Numbered from the stretch's first letter, positions 1 to 7,445 are shown. The stretch: 14,185 nt of DNA from DATEMK01 sp035275625 (GCA_035275625.1 DATEMK010000394.1:1-14185); one strand, 5' to 3'. Numbers and translations: made by a program. The notes: generated by a model not told the origin, from the letters alone.

Positions 1-154
1 ATTCCCGGACATAATTCTCACCGAAAATTTTTTGCCCCCAATCAAACGCCTCTTTTATCATCCCTGCAGATTTTGTTTTTGAAACGGCCACCAGAGTTGC
101 CTGGTGCGATTCAAGCTCTTTCATAATTGACTGAAGATTGGTTTTATTTACCAT
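1..154 (-). CDS. YggS/PLPBP-family PLP-dependent protein, 5' end only
   Basis: Only the first 51 codons lie in the window; the gene continues off the left edge. The visible translation starts MVNKTNLQS and contains LVAVSKTK followed about twenty residues later by FGENYV. Both are signature motifs of the YggS/PROSC (PLPBP) family, single-domain alanine-racemase-fold proteins that bind pyridoxal phosphate and help keep PLP and amino-acid pools in balance. The first lysine of VSKTK (K26 here) is the expected Schiff-base lysine. The ATG (154-152 on the minus strand) begins 2 nt after the TGA of the amidotransferase gene, so the two are almost certainly co-transcribed and probably translationally coupled. 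The family call rests on the N-terminal motifs alone, since the rest is not visible. Confidence 0.88.
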   Translation of the reverse strand, partial: MVNKTNLQSIMKELESHQATLVAVSKTKSAGMIKEAFDWGQKIFGENYVRE

Positions 155-156
155 TA

Positions 157-921
157 TCAGAAAAGCAAGCGATAATTCATTTGAAGATGAGAGCCGGATG
201 GTTTGACGGAAATGAACGAATTCTCCGGCATCAGCGTCCAGCCATCGTCATCCAAAGGTTCGGAAGAAAACACGATATTATTTTTTGAAAGTTTCATGTA
301 CATGGTATAATACAAAATCCTTTTCCGGAGTTTTGCTTTATCCTTTTCATTAAAAATCCTCCATATCATCAAATGATCAGGCGCAAGCAAAAAAGCAGTC
401 ATTGAACTATATTCGGATGATTGTGCAAGGGTAATTATTCTTTTAATTACCGCCTCATCATCATTAGGCTCTGTTTTAGAAATAAGATGTTCGAGAAAAA
501 TAAATGAATCAGAGGTGTTTCTTTTTTTTGCTTCATCCACGAAATTGTAAATGGTTCCATTGTGCGAAAAAGCATACATGCTGCCCTGCGCGAAAATTTC
601 AAAAGGATGTGAAGCTTTTGCTCCTGATTCAAGTCCTGCCGAAGCAAGCCTGTTGTGAGCGATAAAAAGTTTTGAGCGCGCTTCTTTGACCGTTTGTATG
701 TACGAGTCATCCCAGGCATGTTCGCGGTCACGCTTATGAATTTCGGTAGTGTCATGATGAATGAATGCCATTCCGCAGCCATCCCGGTGATGGCCTCTTT
801 TTGAAGGATCATCCGGCTGTCGTCCGTGTGCTGATAAATATTGGAGCGAATAAGGACAGTTCAGCATTTCATCCATGACGGATGTTTCCTGAATGCTTGC
901 TTTGGCGATCATACGACACAT
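157..921 (-). CDS. Class II glutamine amidotransferase (YafJ-like)
   Basis: A 254-residue single-domain N-terminal-nucleophile amidotransferase. The protein begins MCRM, so removal of the initiator Met exposes Cys2 as the nucleophile; this fixes the start codon. Other expected elements are present: RDGCGMA (46-52), AHNRLAS (88-94), the oxyanion-hole-like FSHNGTI (118-124), TSDSF (136-140) and SSEPLDDD near the C-terminus (219-226). Stand-alone proteins of this type (GATase_4/YafJ group) hydrolyse glutamine or related gamma-glutamyl amides, but their physiological substrate is generally not known. No synthase domain is attached. It is the first gene of a tight minus-strand pair with the YggS-family gene. 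The only promoter candidate seen upstream is a TAATTTTG at 972-965. Class call is firm; substrate is unknown. Confidence 0.9.
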   Translation of the reverse strand: MCRMIAKASIQETSVMDEMLNCPYSLQYLSAHGRQPDDPSKRGHHRDGCGMAFIHHDTTEIHKRDREHAWDDSYIQTVKEARSKLFIAHNRLASAGLESGAKASHPFEIFAQGSMYAFSHNGTIYNFVDEAKKRNTSDSFIFLEHLISKTEPNDDEAVIKRIITLAQSSEYSSMTAFLLAPDHLMIWRIFNEKDKAKLRKRILYYTMYMKLSKNNIVFSSEPLDDDGWTLMPENSFISVKPSGSHLQMNYRLLF

Positions 922-964
922 AGGAGGAGTAATTTACAATGACCAATGACCAATTTTACAAAAA

Positions 965-972
965 CAAAATTA
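965..972 (-). promoter_or_regulatory. Candidate Bacteroidota -7 element for the amidotransferase/YggS pair
   Basis: Read on the minus strand this is TAATTTTG, an exact match to TAnnTTTG, the -7 consensus of Bacteroidota housekeeping promoters. It lies about 43 bp before the ATG. I see no matching TTTG -33 element at the usual distance, and the region is AT-rich, so a chance match is possible. Confidence 0.35.
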
Positions 973-1044
973 AATATTACCAATAGCGCTTTTTCATAAA
1001 AAAGGACTTTTTTTCAAACATTAGCCTGAATTAAAGATTTATTT

Positions 1045-1052
1045 TATATTTG
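1045..1052 (+). promoter_or_regulatory. Candidate -7 element for the PUR gene
   Basis: TATATTTG matches TAnnTTTG exactly and ends 19 bp before the ATG at 1072, giving a short leader typical of Bacteroidota genes. A weak TTAG at 1021-1024, 20 bp upstream, could stand in for the -33 TTTG. There is no recognisable ribosome-binding sequence before the start. Confidence 0.5.
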
Positions 1053-1071
1053 GCGTACTAAAAACCGTTAT

Positions 1072-1413
1072 ATGGCAGAATTTGACAACAGAGAACCCCG
1101 TGAAGAGATCTTCGCAAAAGCCGTGAGAGCGGGAAAAAGAACTTATTTTTTTGATGTAAAATCAACACGGGCGAATGAATATTATCTCACCATAACAGAG
1201 AGCAAAAGACGATTCGGAGCCGCAGGAGAAAAACCCTATTTTGAAAAGCATAAAATCTTTTTATACAAAGAGGACTTTGATAAATTCAGCGAAGGGCTCA
1301 ATGAAGTGGTCAGTTTTATCCGTTCTAAAAACGAGGACAACAGTTCTCCTCCGCCCTCTGAAGGAAATCGTTTTTCAGATGTTGATTTTGATGACCTGGG
1401 TGAAAAACAATAG
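1072..1413 (+). CDS. PUR-family nucleic-acid-binding protein (DUF3276)
   Basis: A 113-residue protein matching the bacterial PUR-alpha-like family (DUF3276), found widely in Bacteroidota and in spirochaetes. The domain spans about residues 12-84. Its N-terminal half includes AVRAGKRTYFFDVKSTR and EYYLTITESKR, giving the beta-beta-beta arrangement with basic and aromatic residues that form the nucleic-acid face. The second half contains the conserved KIFLYKEDFDKF helix. The tail after residue 86 is Ser/Pro-rich and then acidic (FSDVDFDDLG), probably disordered. Related bacterial PUR proteins bind single-stranded or double-stranded DNA and RNA, but their targets here cannot be read from sequence. 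It seems to be transcribed alone from the TATATTTG element just upstream. I see no terminator hairpin after it. Confidence 0.9.
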   Translation: MAEFDNREPREEIFAKAVRAGKRTYFFDVKSTRANEYYLTITESKRRFGAAGEKPYFEKHKIFLYKEDFDKFSEGLNEVVSFIRSKNEDNSSPPPSEGNRFSDVDFDDLGEKQ

Positions 1414-1512
1414 AAACGCAGCTCAATATTTTTTTGGTTGGCACAAATTTTTACTCCCAAATATCTGTTAATAAATAATTGATATATTTTTAGTTTTTAT
1501 TCAAAAAGTATT

Positions 1513-1520
1513 TATTTTCG
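1513..1520 (+). promoter_or_regulatory. Weak -7-like element before the 64-residue ORF
   Basis: TATTTTCG differs from TAnnTTTG by one base and ends 26 bp before the ATG at 1547. The 133-bp gap after the PUR gene is otherwise AT-rich with no hairpin terminator, so read-through from the PUR gene is an equally good explanation for expression. Confidence 0.25.
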
Positions 1521-1546
1521 GGAAACTTTTTAGTTGGTATAAATTT

Positions 1547-1741
1547 ATGCTGGAATCGAAAACGCTTAGTGAAATCAGGAAATTAGACGGGCTCTTAAAA
1601 ACCCTGAGCGCGTTTTCTGAAAACAGCTTTGTGCTTTTTCCCTCCGAAGAAAGCGCTTATGAAATGCCTTCCGACCAGTATTTTGAAATAATTCAGCAGG
1701 TTTTTAACAATCGGTCACCGCTGCAGGCGATCAGTAATTGA
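1547..1741 (+). CDS. Hypothetical small acidic protein (64 aa)
   Basis: I do not recognise this protein. It is a 64-residue soluble, probably mostly helical polypeptide starting MLESKTLSEIRKLDGLLKT and ending NRSPLQAISN, with an acidic centre (FPSEESAYEMPSDQYFE). It has no signal peptide, membrane segment or cysteine. Support for it being real: the ORF is noticeably less AT-rich than the DNA on either side, its composition resembles that of neighbouring coding sequence, and no competing ORF overlaps it. It lies 133 bp after the PUR gene on the same strand and could be co-transcribed with it. It is short, so a chance ORF cannot be excluded. Confidence 0.5.
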   Translation: MLESKTLSEIRKLDGLLKTLSAFSENSFVLFPSEESAYEMPSDQYFEIIQQVFNNRSPLQAISN

Positions 1742-2126
1742 ACGAATTTGTTTGATTTTTTTAATACCAGGAGCAAGCCTGCTGATATTGATTACAGTTT
1801 TAATTGACATCGCATGTCCGCAGTATTCCAGATGTTTTGAAATGAATTCATTTTTAAAACTGGCGTTCAACATCTAAAATTTAAATCTATTACATTTAAA
1901 AAAAAATTAAAAAAGTTTTTAACAATAAAGCTTTTTAACTTTTCTCTAACTATATTTACATTAATATTTTTCAAGTATTAACTATCGTTACCTCAGACGA
2001 TAAGTTCATACTCTTTTCATTAAAAATGTTGAATGACGTTGAGAGGATCGCTCCGCGAAATTTCATTTTAAAATAATCAGCATTCGATTAAATATTTATT
2101 ACTTATTGTTTTTTAAAAACAGCGTT
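1742..2126 (+). other. AT-rich intergenic stretch, no gene seen
   Basis: This 385-bp stretch has no convincing ORF on either strand and no transposon ends. It contains long A and T runs (1890-1940), a TATATTTA near-match to the -7 element at 1951-1958, and a small perfect inverted repeat, TATCGT/ACGATA, at 1983-2002. It probably serves as a long leader or regulatory region for the helix-turn-helix gene that follows. Confidence 0.5.
1983..2002 (+). repeat. Small inverted repeat TATCGT-N8-ACGATA
   Basis: A perfect 6-bp inverted repeat with an 8-nt loop, 125 bp before the ATG of the small HTH gene. It could be an operator half-site pair or a weak hairpin. It is short enough to be chance. Confidence 0.3.
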
Positions 2127-2381
2127 ATGAATTCAGAAAAGTATGAAGACCTCATTGAAATCCTTGGAGGAGAAAAAAAAATTGATGAGCTGTACAAAAT
2201 ATTAGGTTCACAAAAAATTTCAATAATAAGCCTTAAAAGATTTCTTAAATATGAAAAGATAAAAACATCTTATGACCAGAAAAAATCAATTGCTAAAATA
2301 GCGAAGGAAAACAGTGTTGCAAAAATTACTGTTTACAGATTGATAAGAAAATTCAGAAGATGTAATAAAAAAATAAAGTAA
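2127..2381 (+). CDS. Small helix-turn-helix protein, Mor-like
   Basis: An 84-residue, very basic protein (18 lysines). I start it at the ATG at 2127, although the frame stays open to a TTG at 2106 that would add seven residues. The N-terminal part, YEDLIEILGGEKKIDELYKI, resembles the start of Mor/C-type transcription activators. The C-terminal part (about 47-77) fits a helix-turn-helix: SIAKIAKENSVAKITVYRLI, with the second helix ending in RKFRR. In Mor-family proteins this half contacts DNA. The gene is more AT-rich and lysine-rich than its neighbours and sits alone between two intergenic gaps, which may mean it is an acquired or fast-evolving regulator. No phage genes lie nearby. Family assignment is by pattern only; a DNA-binding role is likely, its target unknown. 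Confidence 0.65.
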   Translation: MNSEKYEDLIEILGGEKKIDELYKILGSQKISIISLKRFLKYEKIKTSYDQKKSIAKIAKENSVAKITVYRLIRKFRRCNKKIK

Positions 2382-2451
2382 CACAAATTTAAAAAATGAT
2401 CATAATGTTCCTGTTCTTTTACATATTCTTTTACACCAATCAGAAGATTTA

Positions 2452-2477
2452 AAGGCGCCTTAGAGCTTTTGCAAAAG
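2452..2477. promoter_or_regulatory. Two adjacent perfect palindromes, possible operator
   Basis: AAGGCGCCTT (2452-2461) and CTTTTGCAAAAG (2466-2477) are perfect palindromes of 10 and 12 bp with centres 15 bp apart. They lie between the HTH gene and the propeller-like secreted-protein gene, about 50 bp before the ATG of the latter. They are flanked by AGATTT (2445-2450) and AAATCT (2486-2491), which can also pair. The arrangement suggests binding sites for a dimeric regulator or a folded leader. No function is proven. Confidence 0.35.
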
Positions 2478-2529
2478 TGAAGAGAAAATCTAAGCATTAT
2501 TTAATAATTACAATTTAAATTTAAAAATC

Positions 2530-4341
2530 ATGAAAAATCAAAACATCTTTAAATGGCTATTTGTTTTAGCCGTATTGTTTACAACCAGACAAAATGTGAA
2601 TTCGCAAACATTATCAACAACTAATGACAGAATTTCTTTGCCAACCTCAACAGGAGCTGGCAACTGTCCCGGAACTAATACGATTACTTCTGGCGTTCAA
2701 AACACAGGTACAGCCTGTATTTTCGAGGGGGCATCTACTAATAGAATGCGTGTTTGGGTATGGGATGGTACTTTGGCCTCACTTGGATGGGATCATGCTA
2801 ATGCTACGACTGTTGGTAATTGTCCGTTTACCTCAATTACTGCGATAAGCTCAACCCTTCATGATCCCGATGTGGTTGTTCAAAATTATAACGGCAACAT
2901 TTACGCAATGGTAGTTGGAGAAGTTGTTTCAGGAGCACATATCCGTCAGATATTTTGGGGATCCTATTTATGGACCGGTACGGCTTTCCCTGCTAACCCT
3001 AATGTCAGCGGTTTTTGCGGTGCAACTAATGATACCACTGCAAATCCTAATATTGATGTAAACATTGATGGGAAAGTGGTAATAACCTGGCACAAAATAT
3101 ATCATTCGCAGGTTACCATTACAGTAGGTTCACCATTCAGTACAACTAATACAGTAAGCGTTCAAAGAGGTGATATATATTCGCTTTATGGCAATATAGA
3201 CGGAACATCAGGAACTTGTTTAAACCACATTGTTGCAAATAGTCTGATACAGGGTGATTTAGTTTCGCAGATCACAAACTCCTCTCACATACTTGAAATG
3301 AATTTATATCCCGATGTATGCCTCTCAGACAGTGAAGTTGTAACATTTACATGGTTTCAGCAATGGTTCGATCCCAATTCATTTTCAATAAAAAGCGAGG
3401 TAATTGCTAAACAAAGCGGCTATTGCAAAGTCCCCGACACTCTCAACACGCTCAATTATTACAATTTGAGCTTCAATGGAAATCCCGTTTATGGACAACG
3501 ACCAAGAATTGCTTGCCCGCATGTATTAACCACAGCGGCAAAAGCCGATTTTCAAGTCGTCATCGGAGGTTCCACTGAACTTTGCACTTGCCCTGTCACG
3601 TGCGATTCAAGAATATTAAATTGGAGTAAACATAATGGTTCAATTAATACTGCTGTCCCTTTTATTTTAAATAATATCATTTATTCCCTTCAACCTTATT
3701 ATAATAGTGACCCGGTTGTTACCTATCGCGATACTTCAACAAACGAGTATGTTGTTGCCTGGACTGCAGGTGATGCTACGTGTGGAAATCAGGGTACATT
3801 AGGAGGAGTGGATCAAGATATTATTGCCTCTACGTTTCTTAATGGCGTTAATTTATTTAATTTATTTTCTTTTGTAAATGAAGGAACCTGTGCAGGAAAT
3901 TTAAATGGCGACCAAAAAATATCCTCAATTGACGGTAGATTTTTAAAGAATCCATCATCCAGTTCCGCTGCAGTTCAGTACGAATTTTATGATGCCAACA
4001 AAGATTTTATAGGATATAAAGTTGCTACAAACCGTCCAGGAAATGGATTAAGCCTGAGGGAAATTGATCCGGATCCAGGAATAGCGGAAGATGCATCAGA
4101 GAGCTTTAATGCACAGCCTAACCCCTTCTCAAATGAAATTCTATTTAACATTAATGTCAGTACAAAAAACAGCTTTAAAATAGAAGTAATTAATTCATCA
4201 GGGTCATTAATTAAAATGATTGAATTGAATGCCGGAAGCAAAAGCCATGTTTGGAAAACAAAAGATGTTAAACCGGGGCTTTATGTTGCAAGATTAATTA
4301 TGCCAGATAAAACTTATATTACAAGAATCATAAAGAACTAA
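2530..4341 (+). CDS. Secreted propeller-like protein with type A T9SS sorting domain
   Basis: A 603-residue exported protein I cannot assign to a named family. Residues 1-25 form a signal peptide (a hydrophobic stretch around 9-18, cleavage near NVNSQ). Residues 528-603 are a type A Por secretion C-terminal domain, with the opening QPNPFSNE, the central IEVINSSG and the closing KPGLYVARL and IIKN. It should therefore cross the outer membrane through the type IX system and be attached to the surface or released. The middle carries a recurring pattern of a Pro-Asp/Asn-Val/Ile strand followed about 12-15 residues later by an aromatic-rich strand, near 112-128, 172-188, 260-276, 324-346 and 394-412. 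This spacing is what a beta-propeller would give. Many cysteines (for example at 352, 354 and 358) suggest disulphides. It stands alone, ended by a strong terminator. Confidence 0.82.
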   Translation: MKNQNIFKWLFVLAVLFTTRQNVNSQTLSTTNDRISLPTSTGAGNCPGTNTITSGVQNTGTACIFEGASTNRMRVWVWDGTLASLGWDHANATTVGNCPFTSITAISSTLHDPDVVVQNYNGNIYAMVVGEVVSGAHIRQIFWGSYLWTGTAFPANPNVSGFCGATNDTTANPNIDVNIDGKVVITWHKIYHSQVTITVGSPFSTTNTVSVQRGDIYSLYGNIDGTSGTCLNHIVANSLIQGDLVSQITNSSHILEMNLYPDVCLSDSEVVTFTWFQQWFDPNSFSIKSEVIAKQSGYCKVPDTLNTLNYYNLSFNGNPVYGQRPRIACPHVLTTAAKADFQVVIGGSTELCTCPVTCDSRILNWSKHNGSINTAVPFILNNIIYSLQPYYNSDPVVTYRDTSTNEYVVAWTAGDATCGNQGTLGGVDQDIIASTFLNGVNLFNLFSFVNEGTCAGNLNGDQKISSIDGRFLKNPSSSSAAVQYEFYDANKDFIGYKVATNRPGNGLSLREIDPDPGIAEDASESFNAQPNPFSNEILFNINVSTKNSFKIEVINSSGSLIKMIELNAGSKSHVWKTKDVKPGLYVARLIMPDKTYITRIIKN

Positions 4342-4365
4342 TTTTATTTCTTCCTGATAAATACA

Positions 4366-4398
4366 AATAAGCTGTCTTTTTTTAAGACAGCTTATTTT
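4366..4398 (+). terminator. Rho-independent terminator after the propeller-like gene
   Basis: A perfect 13-bp stem (AATAAGCTGTCTT, 4366-4378, with its complement at 4384-4396) closed by five T residues and followed by a T-rich tract. It starts 25 bp after the stop codon. Confidence 0.9.
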
Positions 4399-4472
4399 AT
4401 TTATTTATCCATGCAACCTTTTTGATTGAATCAGCATCATTACTGTGACAAAATGTTTCTGATAAAATTTTG

Positions 4473-4480
4473 TAATTTTG
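4473..4480 (+). promoter_or_regulatory. Candidate -7 element for the SprB-like repeat gene
   Basis: TAATTTTG is an exact TAnnTTTG match, 28 bp before the ATG at 4509 and after the upstream terminator, so this gene needs its own promoter. No good TTTG -33 element is seen. The leader contains a four-codon ORF (ATG ATC ACA TGA, 4501-4512) whose stop overlaps the gene's ATG. Confidence 0.45.
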
Positions 4481-4508
4481 TTTCGATTCAAATTCAAAAG
4501 ATGATCAC

Positions 4509-7445
4509 ATGAAAAAACTATTTACACTCTTCGCATTTATTTTACTTACAGGCTTTGTCTATTCTCAAACAGGGCCCTGCATAGGAAGTTCTTCAATCAC
4601 TATATCTCCCCCGCCTGATCCTTTCACCGGTTGTTATTTTCCCGGAACAACGGTAACAGTTTGCGTAACCATAAATGATTATGCACAAAACGGTATTGAC
4701 TGGCTTTGCGGAGTTGTGCCCCTCTTAGGACCCGGATGGGATTCTACAACTCTCGCCCCGGTTTCTATTCCGCTAAGTTGTGATGGCATGGGATTTTGGG
4801 ATTGGTATACAACCTGTACCAGCGTTAATTCAGGAATTACATTCGGTGCGGGTTTTTTTTATGATTCGCAAAATGGTCCGCCTTTATTTGCAATTGACAG
4901 CATGCCTGGTAACAATTTTGGGGATAACTGTGCGGTTTATTCCTGGGTATTTTGTTATCAGGTCACTGTAAGCGCTGGTGCTGCAGGGGTTTCCGGCCAG
5001 ATCGGAGCCACTGCGTATGGTGATGACCTGGCGGGCTCATGGACACAACCCGGCTGTGTTGATCCCCCGATTACTTTGAATTATTGCATTGCAAACTGTA
5101 CAGTAACAGTGCCGACAGTAGTTACTACTGATATTACAACGTGCTTCGGGGACTCAACCGGTGCTGCTTCTGTAACTCCGGCTTCAGGCTATCCGCCTTA
5201 TAGTTATTTATGGAGCAATGGTGCAACAACACAAAGCGTGACAGGACTTATCGGGGGAATTTATTCAGTGATAGTAACGGACTCGAGCGGCTGCCAGAAA
5301 ACTGTTTATCTTCAAATTCAGCAACCGCAGGAAATTAACCTCAATGCTTCAGTAGTCGGAATCGGCTGCGGTATTGTCACAACGGGCTCTATAACTACAA
5401 ATGCCAATGGCGGGATTGCTCCCTATAATTATTTATGGAGCACAGGGGCTACAACAAGTTCCATTTCAGGATTGGCTATTGGTACGTATACACTCACCGT
5501 TACGGATTCTTCAGGCTGCACAAAAACAGATTCCTGGACGATTACAACTGTTCCGGCTCTGAATGTTACCTATACCTCCACAGATGAAACCTGCGGGGGA
5601 AACAACGGATCTGCCACGGTTGCCGCAAACGGAACACCACCTTATACTTATGTATGGACACCACCCGTCAGCACAGGCCCTAATGCAACCGGGCTCAGCC
5701 AGGGAGTTTATATTGTCCAGGTTACTGATTCAAACGGGTGCAGTGTAACAGATACCATCACGATAAATGCAATCGCAACTTTTACGGTTACTTCCACAAC
5801 GACCATCGCAAATTGTGCCGGAACCGGAGGTTCGGGTACTGTAACCGTTAATGGAAATTCCGGTCCATATTCTTATATATGGTCTCCTTCCGGTGGAACC
5901 GATTCTACTGCTGTAAATCTGAATGCAGGAACTTACACTGTATTAATTACAGATACCAACAACTGTATGCAAACAGTAACTGTTGTGATCCCCCAGCTTA
6001 CATCAACAGTTACTGTTACTACGCAGGTATCCCAATCGGCATGTGATTCCACATCACTGGCTACCATCCTGGCAACTGCAGGAAATGGCTCCGGATCCTA
6101 TACTTACCAATGGTCAAATGGAGCAACTTCACAGTCAATTACAGGATTGGCGGCAGGCACTTATACAGTAACCGCAACGGATGCTAATCAATGTTCAGCA
6201 ACTGCGACAGCAACCATCCTTCCGTTTACACCGGTTTCTTTCACTTCAACATCTATTGCTTCATGTCCAAACAGTAATACAGGTAGCGCTGCTATTGCAT
6301 CAACAAACGGGGGCACTCCGCCTTACAGTTATTCATGGTCAAATGGCTCAACAAGCTCCTCCATCACAGGTATCGCTGCCGGCACTTATACTGTAACGGT
6401 TACCGATGCAAGTAATTGCACCGCTTCGGGTACAGTAACTGTTAGTCAGAATCCTGCAATTACCCTTACCGCAGGTTCCAACGTTACGATATGCTCCGGT
6501 CAGTCAACAACTATTACAGCAGTTGCTGCGGGCGGAACACCTGGTTTTACATATAATTGGAGCAACAGCGCAACATCTTCCTCACAGCAGGTAAGCCCGG
6601 GTTCAACAACTACTTATACAATTACAGTAACAGACCTGGCCGGTTGCCAGGCAACAGCTTCTGTAACAGTCAATGTGGATAATTATCCCGTTATTTCTGT
6701 AACCCCTGATGAAACTATTTGTGACGGGAATTCAGTGTCATTATCAGTTTCAGGAGGTTCTTCGGGAACATCTTATAGCTGGTTGCCTTCTTTGGGATTA
6801 AGTAATTCTTCCATTTCAAATCCTGTTGCCACACCACATTCAAGCACCTATTATTTTGTGACTGCAAGTAACGGAAATTGTTCAACGCTTGATTCAGTAG
6901 AAATAACCGTACTGCCTTCCCCACAGGCAATCATTAGCATTGATTCATCTAATGGCGCTCTTGTAAACTTTACCAGCAACAGCACAGGCGGTCAGATGTA
7001 CATATGGGATTTCGGTGACGGATCTTCAGCAACAACTCAAAATGCAACACATACGTACGCATCCGGAGGAATTTATAACGGGTACTTTGTTGTTACAAAT
7101 ACCAACGGCTGCACTGACACTGCGTTTTTCACCATCAAAACGAATTCTTCGCTCATTGTTTACAATGTATTAACTCCCAATAAAGACAATCATAATGATT
7201 TCTGGAGATTCACAGCAATGGGCATAATCAGTTTAAACGCTGAAGTTTACAATCGCTGGGGCGAAAAAATATTTGAGAGAAATTATACCGGTGGCGGATT
7301 AGACGGAGAGTTTGATGTGTGGGATGGCGTTGCCAAAAATGGCGAAGCGGCTCCAGACGGAACGTATTTTTACATTATAACTGCTCATGCAATTGATAAA
7401 GAATATGATTTGAACGGAACAATTACCTTGATAAGGAAAAATTAG
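4509..7445 (+). CDS. SprB-like repeat adhesin with gliding-motility C-terminal domain
   Basis: A 978-residue secreted repeat protein. Residues 1-19 are a signal peptide (MKKLFTLFAFILL, cleavage near VYSQ). An unnamed Cys-rich module follows (about 21-200, eleven cysteines). Next come eight units of about 75 residues starting near C212, C287, C362, C436, C512, C586, C662 and C738. The first six have the SprB-repeat look (PPYSYLWSNG, then GTYTVTVTD and a Gly/Asn-Cys); units 7-8 are more Ig/PKD-like. Each unit has a second Cys 49-53 residues after the first. A PKD domain with WDFGDGS (833-839) precedes a type B, gliding-motility-associated C-terminal domain (about 884-978: VLTPNKDNHND, VYNRWGEKIFE, WDG, PDGTYFYII). 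Such proteins are type IX cargo that bind surfaces or polymers; whether this one supports gliding is not shown. No SprF-type partner lies beside it. Confidence 0.92.
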   Translation: MKKLFTLFAFILLTGFVYSQTGPCIGSSSITISPPPDPFTGCYFPGTTVTVCVTINDYAQNGIDWLCGVVPLLGPGWDSTTLAPVSIPLSCDGMGFWDWYTTCTSVNSGITFGAGFFYDSQNGPPLFAIDSMPGNNFGDNCAVYSWVFCYQVTVSAGAAGVSGQIGATAYGDDLAGSWTQPGCVDPPITLNYCIANCTVTVPTVVTTDITTCFGDSTGAASVTPASGYPPYSYLWSNGATTQSVTGLIGGIYSVIVTDSSGCQKTVYLQIQQPQEINLNASVVGIGCGIVTTGSITTNANGGIAPYNYLWSTGATTSSISGLAIGTYTLTVTDSSGCTKTDSWTITTVPALNVTYTSTDETCGGNNGSATVAANGTPPYTYVWTPPVSTGPNATGLSQGVYIVQVTDSNGCSVTDTITINAIATFTVTSTTTIANCAGTGGSGTVTVNGNSGPYSYIWSPSGGTDSTAVNLNAGTYTVLITDTNNCMQTVTVVIPQLTSTVTVTTQVSQSACDSTSLATILATAGNGSGSYTYQWSNGATSQSITGLAAGTYTVTATDANQCSATATATILPFTPVSFTSTSIASCPNSNTGSAAIASTNGGTPPYSYSWSNGSTSSSITGIAAGTYTVTVTDASNCTASGTVTVSQNPAITLTAGSNVTICSGQSTTITAVAAGGTPGFTYNWSNSATSSSQQVSPGSTTTYTITVTDLAGCQATASVTVNVDNYPVISVTPDETICDGNSVSLSVSGGSSGTSYSWLPSLGLSNSSISNPVATPHSSTYYFVTASNGNCSTLDSVEITVLPSPQAIISIDSSNGALVNFTSNSTGGQMYIWDFGDGSSATTQNATHTYASGGIYNGYFVVTNTNGCTDTAFFTIKTNSSLIVYNVLTPNKDNHNDFWRFTAMGIISLNAEVYNRWGEKIFERNYTGGGLDGEFDVWDGVAKNGEAAPDGTYFYIITAHAIDKEYDLNGTITLIRKN

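Noticed and set aside
447..812. 121-codon minus-strand ORF inside the amidotransferase gene
   Set aside because: Out-of-frame shadow on the same strand; the overlapping frame carries all the amidotransferase motifs.
942..957. Short tandem repeat (ATGACCA twice) between the amidotransferase and PUR genes
   Set aside because: Only two 7-bp copies in an AT-rich spacer with no symmetry or link to a gene start; most likely chance.
2106..2126. TTG start adding seven residues to the HTH protein
   Set aside because: An ATG follows at 2127 directly before the first conserved-looking residues; the extension is not like the rest of the protein.
3987..4241. 84-codon antisense ORF under the propeller-like gene's C-terminal part
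   Set aside because: The plus frame encodes a clear sorting domain here; the antisense product shows no recognisable features.
5142..6879. Regularly spaced similar segments that could be taken for a CRISPR or DNA repeat array
   Set aside because: The roughly 225-bp period is a protein repeat in one long frame; DNA identity between units is low and there are no short identical repeats with unique spacers.
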